Assembly (NCBI RefSeq): GCF_900114245.1
Contig: NZ_FOSK01000003.1
Coordinates: 310,001 to 374,000 of the forward strand
DNA: 64,000 nt
DNA from: Pseudovibrio ascidiaceicola
GTDB taxonomy: Bacteria; Pseudomonadota; Alphaproteobacteria; Rhizobiales; Stappiaceae
Reading direction: 5' to 3'
Shown here: positions 1 through 7,612 of the stretch, piece by piece
Layout: every line of letters starts with the position of its first letter
Position numbering within the stretch: position 1 is the stretch's first letter
Notes under the pieces: generated by a model
Database searches by the model: none
What the model saw: the letters and a program-made list of their open reading frames with translations, nothing else
Told to the model about the DNA's origin: nothing
Program-made: the position numbers and the translations under genes

Positions 1-118
1 CATTAAAGGCAAAGTCACATTCGATATTCTCAAAAGACAAAAAATCACCAACCGTCGCCGCCAGATCCATGTCGTCTTCAATGAGAAGTACAAGCAGTGC
101 ATTCATTTCCATCGGCAT
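1..118 (-). CDS. Response regulator, N-terminal fragment cut by the left edge
   Basis: Only the first 39 or so codons lie in the window. They translate to a receiver-domain start, with a hydrophobic first strand (LLVLLIEDD) followed by the acidic pair that binds magnesium in CheY-like domains, then DLAATVGDFL, typical of helix 1. In-frame ATGs lie at 118, 112 and 106; 118 is preceded by AAGGCTGAG at a reasonable distance, but the true start could be any of the three. The output domain is outside the window, so it cannot be placed in the OmpR, NarL or any other class. The next gene to the right is divergent and appears unrelated. Confidence 0.75.
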   Translation of the reverse strand, partial: MPMEMNALLVLLIEDDMDLAATVGDFLSFENIECDFAFN

Positions 119-472
119 CACTCAGCCTTGCCTGACTACCATTAGGAGACCTGAAAGAGCTTTTGACCGTATCCGATCAAAATTAAGCGGCGGTTGAACC
201 GTGAAAAAGGCTGAAGCATTCGACTACACCTATGAAGGATACATCCTCGGAACATCCCACAGCAGATGTAACTGCTCGGTTACCACGTAACAATCTGAAT
301 TGTATAATACTTTCCCTAAAAATTCGGAAGAAAGCAGCCTCCCGGATGGATAAGGAAGCACACCTGCTCATGATAAAGGCACAAGTTTAAAACCCACAAT
401 TTGCATGACACATGTTTTTCGCTTTACTCTCGTATTTAGAGTTTCTTATCGCCTTTTTTTGAAAGCCTTTTG
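119..472. other. Intergenic region between two divergent regulator genes
   Basis: This 354-base stretch separates the response regulator start from the AraC-type gene. It must contain the promoters of both. A 62-codon open frame on the minus strand (183-371) has no family resemblance and no clear ribosome binding site, so I do not call it a gene. I see no strong palindrome or hairpin. Confidence 0.5.
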
Positions 473-1522
473 ATGAATGCGCAACAAAGTGATGCATCTA
501 CTCTTCCCCGAAATCACTTCTCATTAAATGTTGTAGAACAACACGAGCGGTTTGATCTTTGGCGAGAGAGCCTCGGTTGCCTTTATGAGGTTGAAGCAAG
601 CTGCAAACAGAGCAGGCAGACATTCTTTGGTGACATCAAATCGGTTTTGCTGGAAAACGTCATCCTGTCCGACGCGAAAGCACAAAGCCATCTCGCCAAT
701 CGCAGCTCAGCAGCAATGGCCCGCGACGGCCTTGATCACTATCTGTTACTCATAAAGAAATCTGGAAGTGGTGAGTTCTGGTCTAATAAAACCCGCCACC
801 AATCCAAGCCAGGTGACTGCATCTTTGTCGACCTCTCTCAAGAGGCGTTCTCAACTCAAACCGCCTACTCAAACTTCACAATGCTCATTCCGCGCTCGAA
901 GTTAGACCCTCTTGTGAAAGATGCTGCAGACCTGCACAACTCTATTCTGCACGCGGCAGATCCATTGGTGACGCTTCTCAAGGAACACATCTGCCTGCTT
1001 GCAAAGCAAAGCTTATCCATGAGCTACGAGCAAGCACAGGCCATAATACCCGCCTCTATCGGACTTCTTGCTGCTTGCTTACAATCAAACGAACGTCACA
1101 GTGATCAGGAGCAATCCGGCATCAAGATAGCTCTCCTTGGCAGAGCCCGCCGGATTATCGAAGCAAACCTGAACAATCCTAATCTCACCCCCGCCTACCT
1201 CTGCAAATCCTTAGGAATTACCCGAGCAAACCTCTACGTTTTATTTGAACCACTGGGCGGCGTAAGCTCCTACATCCGTCAGTATCGATTAAGAGCGGTT
1301 GCCCGTGCAATCCTGTCATCAACCAATAAATTCACGTCGATCTATCAGATTGCGCAGGAATACGGTTTTACCAACGAAAGCTCCTTCAGCCGCCTTTTCA
1401 AGCAACGCTTCGGCATGTCTCCAAGCGATGCACGTGAGCAAAAAGGAGCGCTTCTTGCTCACGCAACAAAAGAAGAAACCGAAGGCCGCCGCTTTGAGAC
1501 CTGGGTACAACATTTGAGGTAA
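473..1522 (+). CDS. AraC-family transcriptional regulator
   Basis: A 349-residue DNA-binding regulator. The last 110 or so residues form the AraC double helix-turn-helix: LCKSLGITRANLYVLF is the first and IAQEYGFTNESSFSRLFKQR followed by FGMSPSDAR is the second, the usual family signature. The N-terminal two-thirds resembles the cupin-like effector or dimerisation domain of this family, but its ligand cannot be read from sequence. I take the ATG at 473 rather than the in-frame TTG just upstream. It ends ten bases from the convergent ABC permease gene, and nothing here shows that it controls that operon, which has its own LacI-type regulator. Confidence 0.85.
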   Translation: MNAQQSDASTLPRNHFSLNVVEQHERFDLWRESLGCLYEVEASCKQSRQTFFGDIKSVLLENVILSDAKAQSHLANRSSAAMARDGLDHYLLLIKKSGSGEFWSNKTRHQSKPGDCIFVDLSQEAFSTQTAYSNFTMLIPRSKLDPLVKDAADLHNSILHAADPLVTLLKEHICLLAKQSLSMSYEQAQAIIPASIGLLAACLQSNERHSDQEQSGIKIALLGRARRIIEANLNNPNLTPAYLCKSLGITRANLYVLFEPLGGVSSYIRQYRLRAVARAILSSTNKFTSIYQIAQEYGFTNESSFSRLFKQRFGMSPSDAREQKGALLAHATKEETEGRRFETWVQHLR

Positions 1523-1531
1523 GGAACAATT

Positions 1532-2356
1532 TCAGTTCCCCACCTTCGCAAGCACGTCCGCTTTCAGGAACCGCTCAATAAACAGCATGAAGCCGACGGA
1601 TGGCACCAGCAGGATCAGGGAGGAGATGGACGCGATCTGATAGTTGCCTTCCATGCTGGAGGTAAACAGCAACATCGGCAGCGTCACCACGTCCGGCGCA
1701 CCAACAAAGTAGGTTCCGGTAAACTCATCCATGGAGATAAGGAACACAAAGATCGCGCTCGCCATGACACCCGGCAGAGCCAGCGGCAATGTCACGTCCG
1801 TAAACGTCCGCCAACGCCCTGCCCCCATGTTACGCGCAGCAGCTTCTAGTTCCGCATCCACAGCAGCAAAGGCAGCCGTTGCAATCCATACTGCAAACAC
1901 AAGCCCCTGACTGGCGTGAACCAGCACAACACCAGCAACTGAACCAGTCAGATCCAATCCATAGAAAATGCGCGCAACATTCATATGTACAGCAACCGCC
2001 GGAAAGGCCTGCGGCAATAGAAACAGCAGCATGATGAGATAGCGGAAAGGCATTTTCCCACGCGCCAAAGCATATCCAGCTGGAATGGCAATCGCCAGGC
2101 TGACCACCACAGTCAGCAGTGCAATCCAGATACTGGAGAACAAGGCCTCAGTCGCATTGCCCTCAGGGCGGAAAACCCGTTCCCAGAAGGAAAAGCCGTA
2201 CTCCAAAGGCAGCTTGTAAGGAAAGTACCACACCTCAGCAACAGCCCACAAAAGCATGTTGGTGATTGGACCAAAGATCGCAAAAGCCAGCAGGCTCATG
2301 GTGAGAACGCGGGTAACTGTGCGCACCCAAGTGGAAGAAAGAGCAGCTTGCACCAT
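1532..2356 (-). CDS. ABC importer inner-membrane permease (second subunit)
   Basis: A 274-residue binding-protein-dependent transport permease of the PotC/ThiP-like group. It has about six hydrophobic segments and the EAA loop that docks on the ATPase, visible as ELEAAARNMGAGRWRTF around residues 165-180, with the following LPLALPGV. It is the last gene of a four-gene minus-strand operon. Its ATG lies one base after the stop of the preceding permease and has a GGGAG ribosome site inside the end of that gene, so the two are probably translationally coupled. Substrate unknown; the group includes polyamine, iron, phosphonate and sugar systems. Confidence 0.88.
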   Translation of the reverse strand: MVQAALSSTWVRTVTRVLTMSLLAFAIFGPITNMLLWAVAEVWYFPYKLPLEYGFSFWERVFRPEGNATEALFSSIWIALLTVVVSLAIAIPAGYALARGKMPFRYLIMLLFLLPQAFPAVAVHMNVARIFYGLDLTGSVAGVVLVHASQGLVFAVWIATAAFAAVDAELEAAARNMGAGRWRTFTDVTLPLALPGVMASAIFVFLISMDEFTGTYFVGAPDVVTLPMLLFTSSMEGNYQIASISSLILLVPSVGFMLFIERFLKADVLAKVGN

Positions 2357-2357
2357 C

Positions 2358-3212
2358 TTATGCTCCCTTATCTTTCAGGCTCTGACGCAGATAGAACCAC
2401 GCAACCACCCCGGTGAACAGATAGGACATGATGCCCAGCGCATTAGCGACACCATAGTCGCCGTAGGAGTTGATCCGCCACGCCATATCAACAGTCAGCA
2501 TAGTCGGCGACTGCGCGTTGATCATGAGCGGCACAGAAAGAACAGACAGCATCACCACATAAGACAGGATCAATCCAACCATCAGGGTCGTCGCAATCTG
2601 CGGTACCACAAGCTCAATCAGAATGCGTAGTCGGGAAGCCCCAAAAATCCGGCCAGCATCAATCGTGGTGCGGTCAATGGAAGCCATAGCGCCCGCAACA
2701 AGCAGTGCTACAAACGGCGTTTGCTTCCAGACAAAGGTAATCACAATCCCTCGCCAGTCCAGATAGCTCTGGGCGGCCAATGGTTCAATGATGCCGGAGC
2801 TTGTGAGGATGTTGTTCATCATCCCGTTCTTCGCCAAGAAGGTGCGCATCAACTGCGCACTCACAATAAACGGAATAAACAACGGCCACCGATAAAGCCA
2901 CTTGAGGACTGCAACAGCCGTCGGGTTTTCGCCAAGCGTCAGATAGCCCGCAATTGCAACAGCCAGCACGCCGATAACAACCGTAGACAGGCTGACAATC
3001 ACAATCGTGAACAGAATATCTTTGGAATAGAATTCAATAGCCTTGGTGAAATTGGCGATATGCCAGCTGCCTTCGCCATTGTCTGTGAAGGCTGAAACCA
3101 CAGAATAGCCAAAGGGATAAACAAACAAAAAGCCGATCATCAACAATGCAGGTGCAACAAGTAATATTGCTCCCATCCGACCCGGCCCAACTGACATACT
3201 TTGTCCACTCAT
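2358..3212 (-). CDS. ABC importer inner-membrane permease (first subunit)
   Basis: A 284-residue permease, partner of the downstream one, together forming the heterodimeric channel of the importer. Hydrophobic segments start near residue 15 (AILLVAPALLMIGFLFVYP). The EAA-type loop is degenerate but present as TIDAGRIFGASRLRILIELV near residue 180, followed by VPQIATTLMVG. I use ATG 3212, which has AGAGGTGG just upstream; in-frame GTGs at 3218 and 3221 are less likely. Length and topology fit family 1 solute-binding-protein systems. Confidence 0.87.
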   Translation of the reverse strand: MSGQSMSVGPGRMGAILLVAPALLMIGFLFVYPFGYSVVSAFTDNGEGSWHIANFTKAIEFYSKDILFTIVIVSLSTVVIGVLAVAIAGYLTLGENPTAVAVLKWLYRWPLFIPFIVSAQLMRTFLAKNGMMNNILTSSGIIEPLAAQSYLDWRGIVITFVWKQTPFVALLVAGAMASIDRTTIDAGRIFGASRLRILIELVVPQIATTLMVGLILSYVVMLSVLSVPLMINAQSPTMLTVDMAWRINSYGDYGVANALGIMSYLFTGVVAWFYLRQSLKDKGA

Positions 3213-3242
3213 GGACACCACCTCTCACCAAAACCAAACATG

Positions 3243-3269
3243 CCGGGAGAGACAGGCCGCCTCTCCCGG
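3243..3269 (-). promoter_or_regulatory. Intercistronic hairpin downstream of the binding-protein gene
   Basis: Perfect nine-base arms CCGGGAGAG and CTCTCCCGG enclose a nine-base loop between the end of the solute-binding-protein gene and the first permease. No T-run follows on the minus strand, so it looks less like a full terminator than a stability or attenuation hairpin, as often seen after binding-protein genes that are made in excess over the permeases. Confidence 0.6.
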
Positions 3270-3285
3270 TTTCTCTCAGATGTGC

Positions 3286-4434
3286 TTAGTTAGAAACCTG
3301 CTTCTCGTAGCCTTCTTTGATGTCGTCAAAGTAAGGGCCAATCGGGAACGGTTTACCCTTCTGAGCAAGTTCAAGAGGTGTGACGTCAGTGAATAGCTTG
3401 GTCCACACTTCCTCGTCCAAAGCTGCTTTCACGTGGTCTGCATCGATGCCTGGGTACCAGTTGAAGCGGTTCACAATTCCTTCGGCCTGCACAGCAGGGC
3501 TGGTTGCCAACTCGATGAACTTTTCAGCCAGATCTTTGTTCGCAGCCTTCGCTGGTGTTGCGTAGTAGTAAGGCTGACCAGGCATACCCGGAGCAATCAG
3601 TTTCAGCTTCAGATTTGGTGGAATACGGCCATCGCCCTGCCAGGAATAGAACATGTCGACCCAAACCGGACCCATGACGATCTCACCACGGTTCAACATG
3701 TCCAGAGTACCAGCATTACCCGGAGTGAAAGTCACGTTCTCGTTGAACGCTTTCAGATCAGCATAAGCCTGCGCCCAGGTGTCTTTCTTCGCCGGATCAT
3801 ACGGACCGCTTTGCAAAGTCTTGGTATCGCCAGCGTAGGTGTACATCCAGCCAGTCACAAACGCGACGCCGGACATACCGTTTTTGATGCCGTTATAGCC
3901 GAACTGTTTTGGGTACTTCTCTACCCATGCACGCAGCTCGTCATAAGACTCTGGTGGGTTTGGCACCAAAGCCGGATTGTAAGCAATCGCCGTCTGGCTA
4001 TGGAACATTGGCATCACATAACCACCAACATAAACGCCAAGCGCATTTTCAGCAGTCGCACGCGTAACCAGTTTGCCGGTTTCGATGTTATTGCGGAAAT
4101 CAGCCAGCAGGCCTTTTTCTTTCATCTCACCAGTTTTCTTCTGTGCAGCAACGATAACGTCGATGTCCCACTGCTCTTTACCCGCGGCAGACTGCGCTTC
4201 CAGCTTCTCAAGAATTTTCTGAGAACCAGCATCTCCCGGACCGGTCCCAGTGACGCGAACTTTCACGCCTGGGTATTTTTCTTCAAAAAGCGGGCCCAGA
4301 TAGTCGGTCACATATTCAACCATGTTCTGGGAGCCGCCAGTCATCACGTTCAACTGGGTTTCAGCCGACGCAGGCAGGGCAACAGCAATCACAGCACTTG
4401 AGATTGCACCTGTAAGAACTGACTTAAGTGTCAT
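3286..4434 (-). CDS. ABC importer periplasmic solute-binding protein (family 1)
   Basis: A 382-residue secreted binding protein. It opens with a signal peptide (MTLKSVLTGAISSAV, hydrophobic core, PASA before ET as the probable cleavage site). The mature part has the family 1 layout: LNVMTGGSQNM at the start, an FEEKYPGVKV segment near residue 50, then GGYVMPMFHSQTAIAYNP and the alternating lobes of this fold. It sits between the ATPase and permease genes of the same operon. The ligand cannot be read from sequence; the closest general resemblance is to iron, polyamine and thiamine-like binding proteins. ATG 4434 is chosen, although the GTG at 4437 has slightly better spacing to AGGA. Confidence 0.87.
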   Translation of the reverse strand: MTLKSVLTGAISSAVIAVALPASAETQLNVMTGGSQNMVEYVTDYLGPLFEEKYPGVKVRVTGTGPGDAGSQKILEKLEAQSAAGKEQWDIDVIVAAQKKTGEMKEKGLLADFRNNIETGKLVTRATAENALGVYVGGYVMPMFHSQTAIAYNPALVPNPPESYDELRAWVEKYPKQFGYNGIKNGMSGVAFVTGWMYTYAGDTKTLQSGPYDPAKKDTWAQAYADLKAFNENVTFTPGNAGTLDMLNRGEIVMGPVWVDMFYSWQGDGRIPPNLKLKLIAPGMPGQPYYYATPAKAANKDLAEKFIELATSPAVQAEGIVNRFNWYPGIDADHVKAALDEEVWTKLFTDVTPLELAQKGKPFPIGPYFDDIKEGYEKQVSN

Positions 4435-4495
4435 CACTCAAAATTCCTGGGTTAAGATCGTTGAGAAAAAAGTTCTATTCACGTTAAAAAAGGTG

Positions 4496-5596
4496 TCAGG
4501 CCGCCTCGGAATAAAGGTGAAGCCCACCAGCTGGCACGCAGATCGTCACCACATCGCCAACTGCATATCGACAAGGATCGTCGATCATGTAGAGCTGCCC
4601 GGCGCTTTCTATTTCGTAGCGAAATACCCCCCCCGGATAGCTGAGTTGTGTCACCCTACCGGCCAGAGCCAAATGCCCCTCAGGTACGGCTTCATCGGCA
4701 CGCAAATGTGCTGCACTGGAGCGGAAACGCCCCCGAACAGATCCGGCAGCTGATGCCTGCCAGTTCACACCTCCATCACCAATCTCGTTTGAAACGCTCA
4801 AGCTGGCAGCCTTGACGGCTTCCTGCCTTGCAATGCTCAAAGTTCCATTTGCACGCTCAACATTGAGGGCAATTTCGTTCTCAGCACCCATAAAAGTCGC
4901 TACAAAATTGGACTTTGGCTGCTCATAAACTTCCAGCGGTGTGCCCACCTGCGCAATGTGCCCTCCATTGAGAATAACAATGCGATCAGCCATCACCATC
5001 GCCTCTTCCCTGTCATGGGTCACATGCACAGCTGTCAGCCCCATACGCTGTTGCAGAGAACGGATCTCATGCCGCATGGACAAGCGAATGCGTGCATCAA
5101 GATTGGAAAGCGGTTCATCCAGCAACAGGATCGGGGAATCGACGGCCAGTGCACGGCCAAGGGCCACACGTTGACGCTGACCACCAGACAGGTTGGGTAC
5201 TTTGCGGTCCCCAAAGTCCGCAAGTCCCAGCAGCGTCAACAGCTCATCAACTTTCCGGTTGATCTGCTCCTTGGACATCCCACGCAGCTTCAGGCCATAC
5301 CCCATGTTCTGACGAACCGTCATATGAGGCCACAGCGCATAACTTTGAAACACCATTGCCATGTTGCGTTGCTCGGGTGGTAACTGTGCAACATCATTCC
5401 CGTTAACGCGGATCTGTCCCGACATGGGTTTGATGAAACCGGAGAGACTTTTCAGAAGAGTTGTCTTTCCGCAGCCGGATGAACCCAGCAGCGCAACAAA
5501 CTCAGAAGAGTTGATTTCAAGATCAATGTCATGAAGAACACGGGTCTTGTCGTAACCAACACAAAGCTTTTCGATTTCGATTCCTACGCCAACCAT
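4496..5596 (-). CDS. ABC importer ATPase with TOBE domain
   Basis: A 366-residue nucleotide-binding subunit of the PotA/UgpC/FbpC type. Visible in order: Walker A GSSGCGKTT, Q-loop in VFQSYALWPHMTV, signature LSGGQRQRVALGRAL, Walker B ILLLDEPLSNLDA and the H-loop VTHDREEAM, then a C-terminal TOBE-like region of about 130 residues. It is the first gene of the operon, transcribed away from the LacI-type regulator. The open frame reaches 5836, inside that regulator's coding region, so I place the start at ATG 5596. The only G-rich ribosome-site candidate (AAGGGGGG) is rather far upstream, so ATG start usage is not certain. Confidence 0.88.
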   Translation of the reverse strand: MVGVGIEIEKLCVGYDKTRVLHDIDLEINSSEFVALLGSSGCGKTTLLKSLSGFIKPMSGQIRVNGNDVAQLPPEQRNMAMVFQSYALWPHMTVRQNMGYGLKLRGMSKEQINRKVDELLTLLGLADFGDRKVPNLSGGQRQRVALGRALAVDSPILLLDEPLSNLDARIRLSMRHEIRSLQQRMGLTAVHVTHDREEAMVMADRIVILNGGHIAQVGTPLEVYEQPKSNFVATFMGAENEIALNVERANGTLSIARQEAVKAASLSVSNEIGDGGVNWQASAAGSVRGRFRSSAAHLRADEAVPEGHLALAGRVTQLSYPGGVFRYEIESAGQLYMIDDPCRYAVGDVVTICVPAGGLHLYSEAA

Positions 5597-5648
5597 TCCG
5601 GAAACTTGCCCCCCTTTAAGCAACCAAAGCATTATGCTATGAGTTTTG

Positions 5649-5660
5649 GCAATCGATTGC
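5649..5660. promoter_or_regulatory. LacI-family operator between regulator and ABC operon
   Basis: GCAATCGATTGC is a perfect 12-base palindrome with a central CG, the hallmark of LacI/GalR-family operators. It lies in the 129-base gap between the divergent ATPase and LacI-type genes, so it could control both. The assignment is by pattern and location only. Confidence 0.7.
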
Positions 5661-5725
5661 AATAGAGGTCTTCTAAGCGACTTCTTTGAAGTTAAAATGA
5701 CAATCATCCAAGATAGTAAGAAGCG

Positions 5726-6715
5726 ATGAAAAGACTGACAGGTAAAGATGTTGCACGTGCCGCAGGCGTTTCTGTCTCTGCCGTTTCCCGTGCGTTCACA
5801 GCAGAGAATCGCCTCAACAAAGCGACTCGCGATCACATTTTAAAAGTCGCTTCTGAGTTGGGGTATCGCCCCAACGCACTTGCACGTTCGCTCATCAAAC
5901 AAGAATCAGATCTGGTAGCTGTCGTCTTTGGAAACACCGATGGCATGTACGACAAAGACTTCTTCAATCGCTTGTCGACCGCCCTGCAAAAGCGCGGAAA
6001 ATGGGCCCTTCAAATTCGCTCTGAGGAAGAAGAAAATATTGCCGAAACACTTGGCAAAGCGCTGATGTATCCAGTCTCAGCCGCCATAGTCCGTGCTGGT
6101 ACGGTGGATCTGCAAGTGATCGAGAACAGTAAGAAAATGCACGTGCCGCTGATCTACACAGGACTGGGTCCAACCGTAAAAGGCGCAGACTGTGTGTGGT
6201 TGAACTACAAACGTGGCGGCTTACTCGGTACACGGCATCTGATCAAACGCGGGTGTAAAAAGATTGCGTACATCGGCGGTATTGAAGGCATCACAGCGGA
6301 CACTGGTCGCCGCGAAGGATATCTGGAAGCACTAGGCGAAGCGGGCCTCCAACCCCACGGCATTTCACAAACCCGGTTTGATTTCGAAAGCGGCCTGCAG
6401 GCAGCATTGAACCTTCTGCAAAGTGATAATCCACCCGACGCTTTCTACTGTGTCTCTGATGCTGCAGCTCTTGGAGTTTTGAATGCAGCAAAATCCATAT
6501 TGAACCTGCGCGTTCCGGAAGATGTTGCCGTTGTTGGGTCGGACAACATGCCAATGGCAGCTTGGCCCTGCTTTGACCTCACCGCAGCAACCAATCCAAT
6601 CGATGAGATTGTCCAAAACCTCATGAACACACTGGAAGCCCGCCTTGCAGACCCGGACCAGAAGGAAATGTCTGTCGTGGTAGAACCTGAACTGGTCATC
6701 CGCGGCAGTGCGTAG
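5726..6715 (+). CDS. LacI/GalR-family transcriptional regulator
   Basis: A 329-residue repressor-type protein. The N-terminus carries the LacI helix-turn-helix and hinge: KDVARAAGVSVSAVSRAF followed by LGYRPNALARSL. Residues 60-329 form the periplasmic-binding-like effector domain, with AYIGGIEG and DAFYCVSDAAALGVL typical of the family. It is divergent from the ABC importer operon and the intervening DNA holds a fitting palindrome, so it most likely controls that importer and perhaps itself. LacI regulators usually sense sugars or nucleosides, but the actual effector is not evident. Confidence 0.9.
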   Translation: MKRLTGKDVARAAGVSVSAVSRAFTAENRLNKATRDHILKVASELGYRPNALARSLIKQESDLVAVVFGNTDGMYDKDFFNRLSTALQKRGKWALQIRSEEEENIAETLGKALMYPVSAAIVRAGTVDLQVIENSKKMHVPLIYTGLGPTVKGADCVWLNYKRGGLLGTRHLIKRGCKKIAYIGGIEGITADTGRREGYLEALGEAGLQPHGISQTRFDFESGLQAALNLLQSDNPPDAFYCVSDAAALGVLNAAKSILNLRVPEDVAVVGSDNMPMAAWPCFDLTAATNPIDEIVQNLMNTLEARLADPDQKEMSVVVEPELVIRGSA

Positions 6716-6793
6716 CCGAGAGCATTAGAGACGCCAACAACTGAGGCTGGTGCATCTTCAAAAGCATCAGCTAGAGCCTCTCAAATGACGATG

Positions 6794-7612
6794 TCATGGA
6801 CAGTCTTGATCACCCTCCTTGGGTCTGATGACACAAGACAAAATGGTGGCTAGCCCCTCAGGCACCTCGGCCTCCCGCATGTATTCATCGCGGCCATACC
6901 GCAAAAACTCGCTCCGGAAGTCAAAATCTGCCCAAGGCTCCTTGGTCTCTCGCAGACTGAGAGCAACAGTTTCGGCTCTGAGAAAGTCACCAATTTCAAG
7001 CAGACTATGAAAATAAGCCAAACGTGCAGGCCAGTGCTTAGGTGCTAAAGAAGCACTTTCGTGATGCATGGCAAGAGCCGCAGCAGCCTCTTCCATCCTC
7101 TCTCCCTGAAAGTGCAACATGCCCAACCGGCCGAGCTGTTTAGGCTTCAACACCCCTTTGGCTTCAAAGAAGGAAAGCTCTGAGAGCTCTTCCTCATAAA
7201 GCCCTTCAAACTGCAATGTAGCGAGCAACTTATCACGATCCTCAGGCTCATCGCTCAACCGTGCAATCGCCTTTAAGGTCTCCACGTATCCCCGAAAGTC
7301 ACCTGCCAATCGATGGTAAAGCTCAATCTTACGCAGCACCCAAAGATCATCAGGGGAGCGTTCAATATACGCCTCGTGCATGCGGTGCATTTCCTCAACG
7401 AACCCCAGTTGCTCTGCAATTTCTGCAAGCTGAAGAAACTCCTCCGGGCTACTGTCGTCTTCCTCAAATGAGGCCAGCAAATGCTTCCGAGCCTCATGAT
7501 ACTTTTGCTCTTTAATCTGGACGGCAATCTTCTCTGTTTGCCCCGGAACAAGCGCATAACCGATCCCCAGAAACAGCAGATAAAGCGACAGATACTTGAG
7601 GAAGCGGATCAT
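6794..7612 (-). CDS. Membrane-anchored TPR-like protein, coupled to the PelA-like deacetylase
   Basis: A 272-residue protein starting with a hydrophobic anchor (FLKYLSLYLLFLGIGYALV) and continuing as all-helical repeats of tetratricopeptide character (ARKHLLASFEEDD, FLQLAEIAEQLGF, LWVLRKIELYHRLAGD, LGRLGMLHFQGERMEEAAAAL). Its ATG overlaps the stop of the upstream 785-residue gene by four bases, so the two are translationally coupled. In Pseudomonas, PelB combines a long TPR region with an outer-membrane barrel; this protein has TPR-like repeats but no barrel. Whether it is a reduced functional counterpart of the PelB TPR part is inference. It has no other recognisable domain. Confidence 0.75.
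   Translation of the reverse strand: MIRFLKYLSLYLLFLGIGYALVPGQTEKIAVQIKEQKYHEARKHLLASFEEDDSSPEEFLQLAEIAEQLGFVEEMHRMHEAYIERSPDDLWVLRKIELYHRLAGDFRGYVETLKAIARLSDEPEDRDKLLATLQFEGLYEEELSELSFFEAKGVLKPKQLGRLGMLHFQGERMEEAAAALAMHHESASLAPKHWPARLAYFHSLLEIGDFLRAETVALSLRETKEPWADFDFRSEFLRYGRDEYMREAEVPEGLATILSCVIRPKEGDQDCP

Noticed and set aside
183-371. 62-codon minus-strand frame in the first intergenic gap
   Set aside because: No ribosome site, no hydrophobic or family pattern, and composition like the non-coding flanks.
3433-4401. 322-codon frame antisense to the solute-binding protein
   Set aside because: It is an unusually long shadow of a clear family gene on the other strand; its translation has no coherent domain.
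6735-6780. Imperfect hairpin between the LacI-type gene and the TPR gene
   Set aside because: The stem has mismatches and no T-run; too weak to call a terminator.
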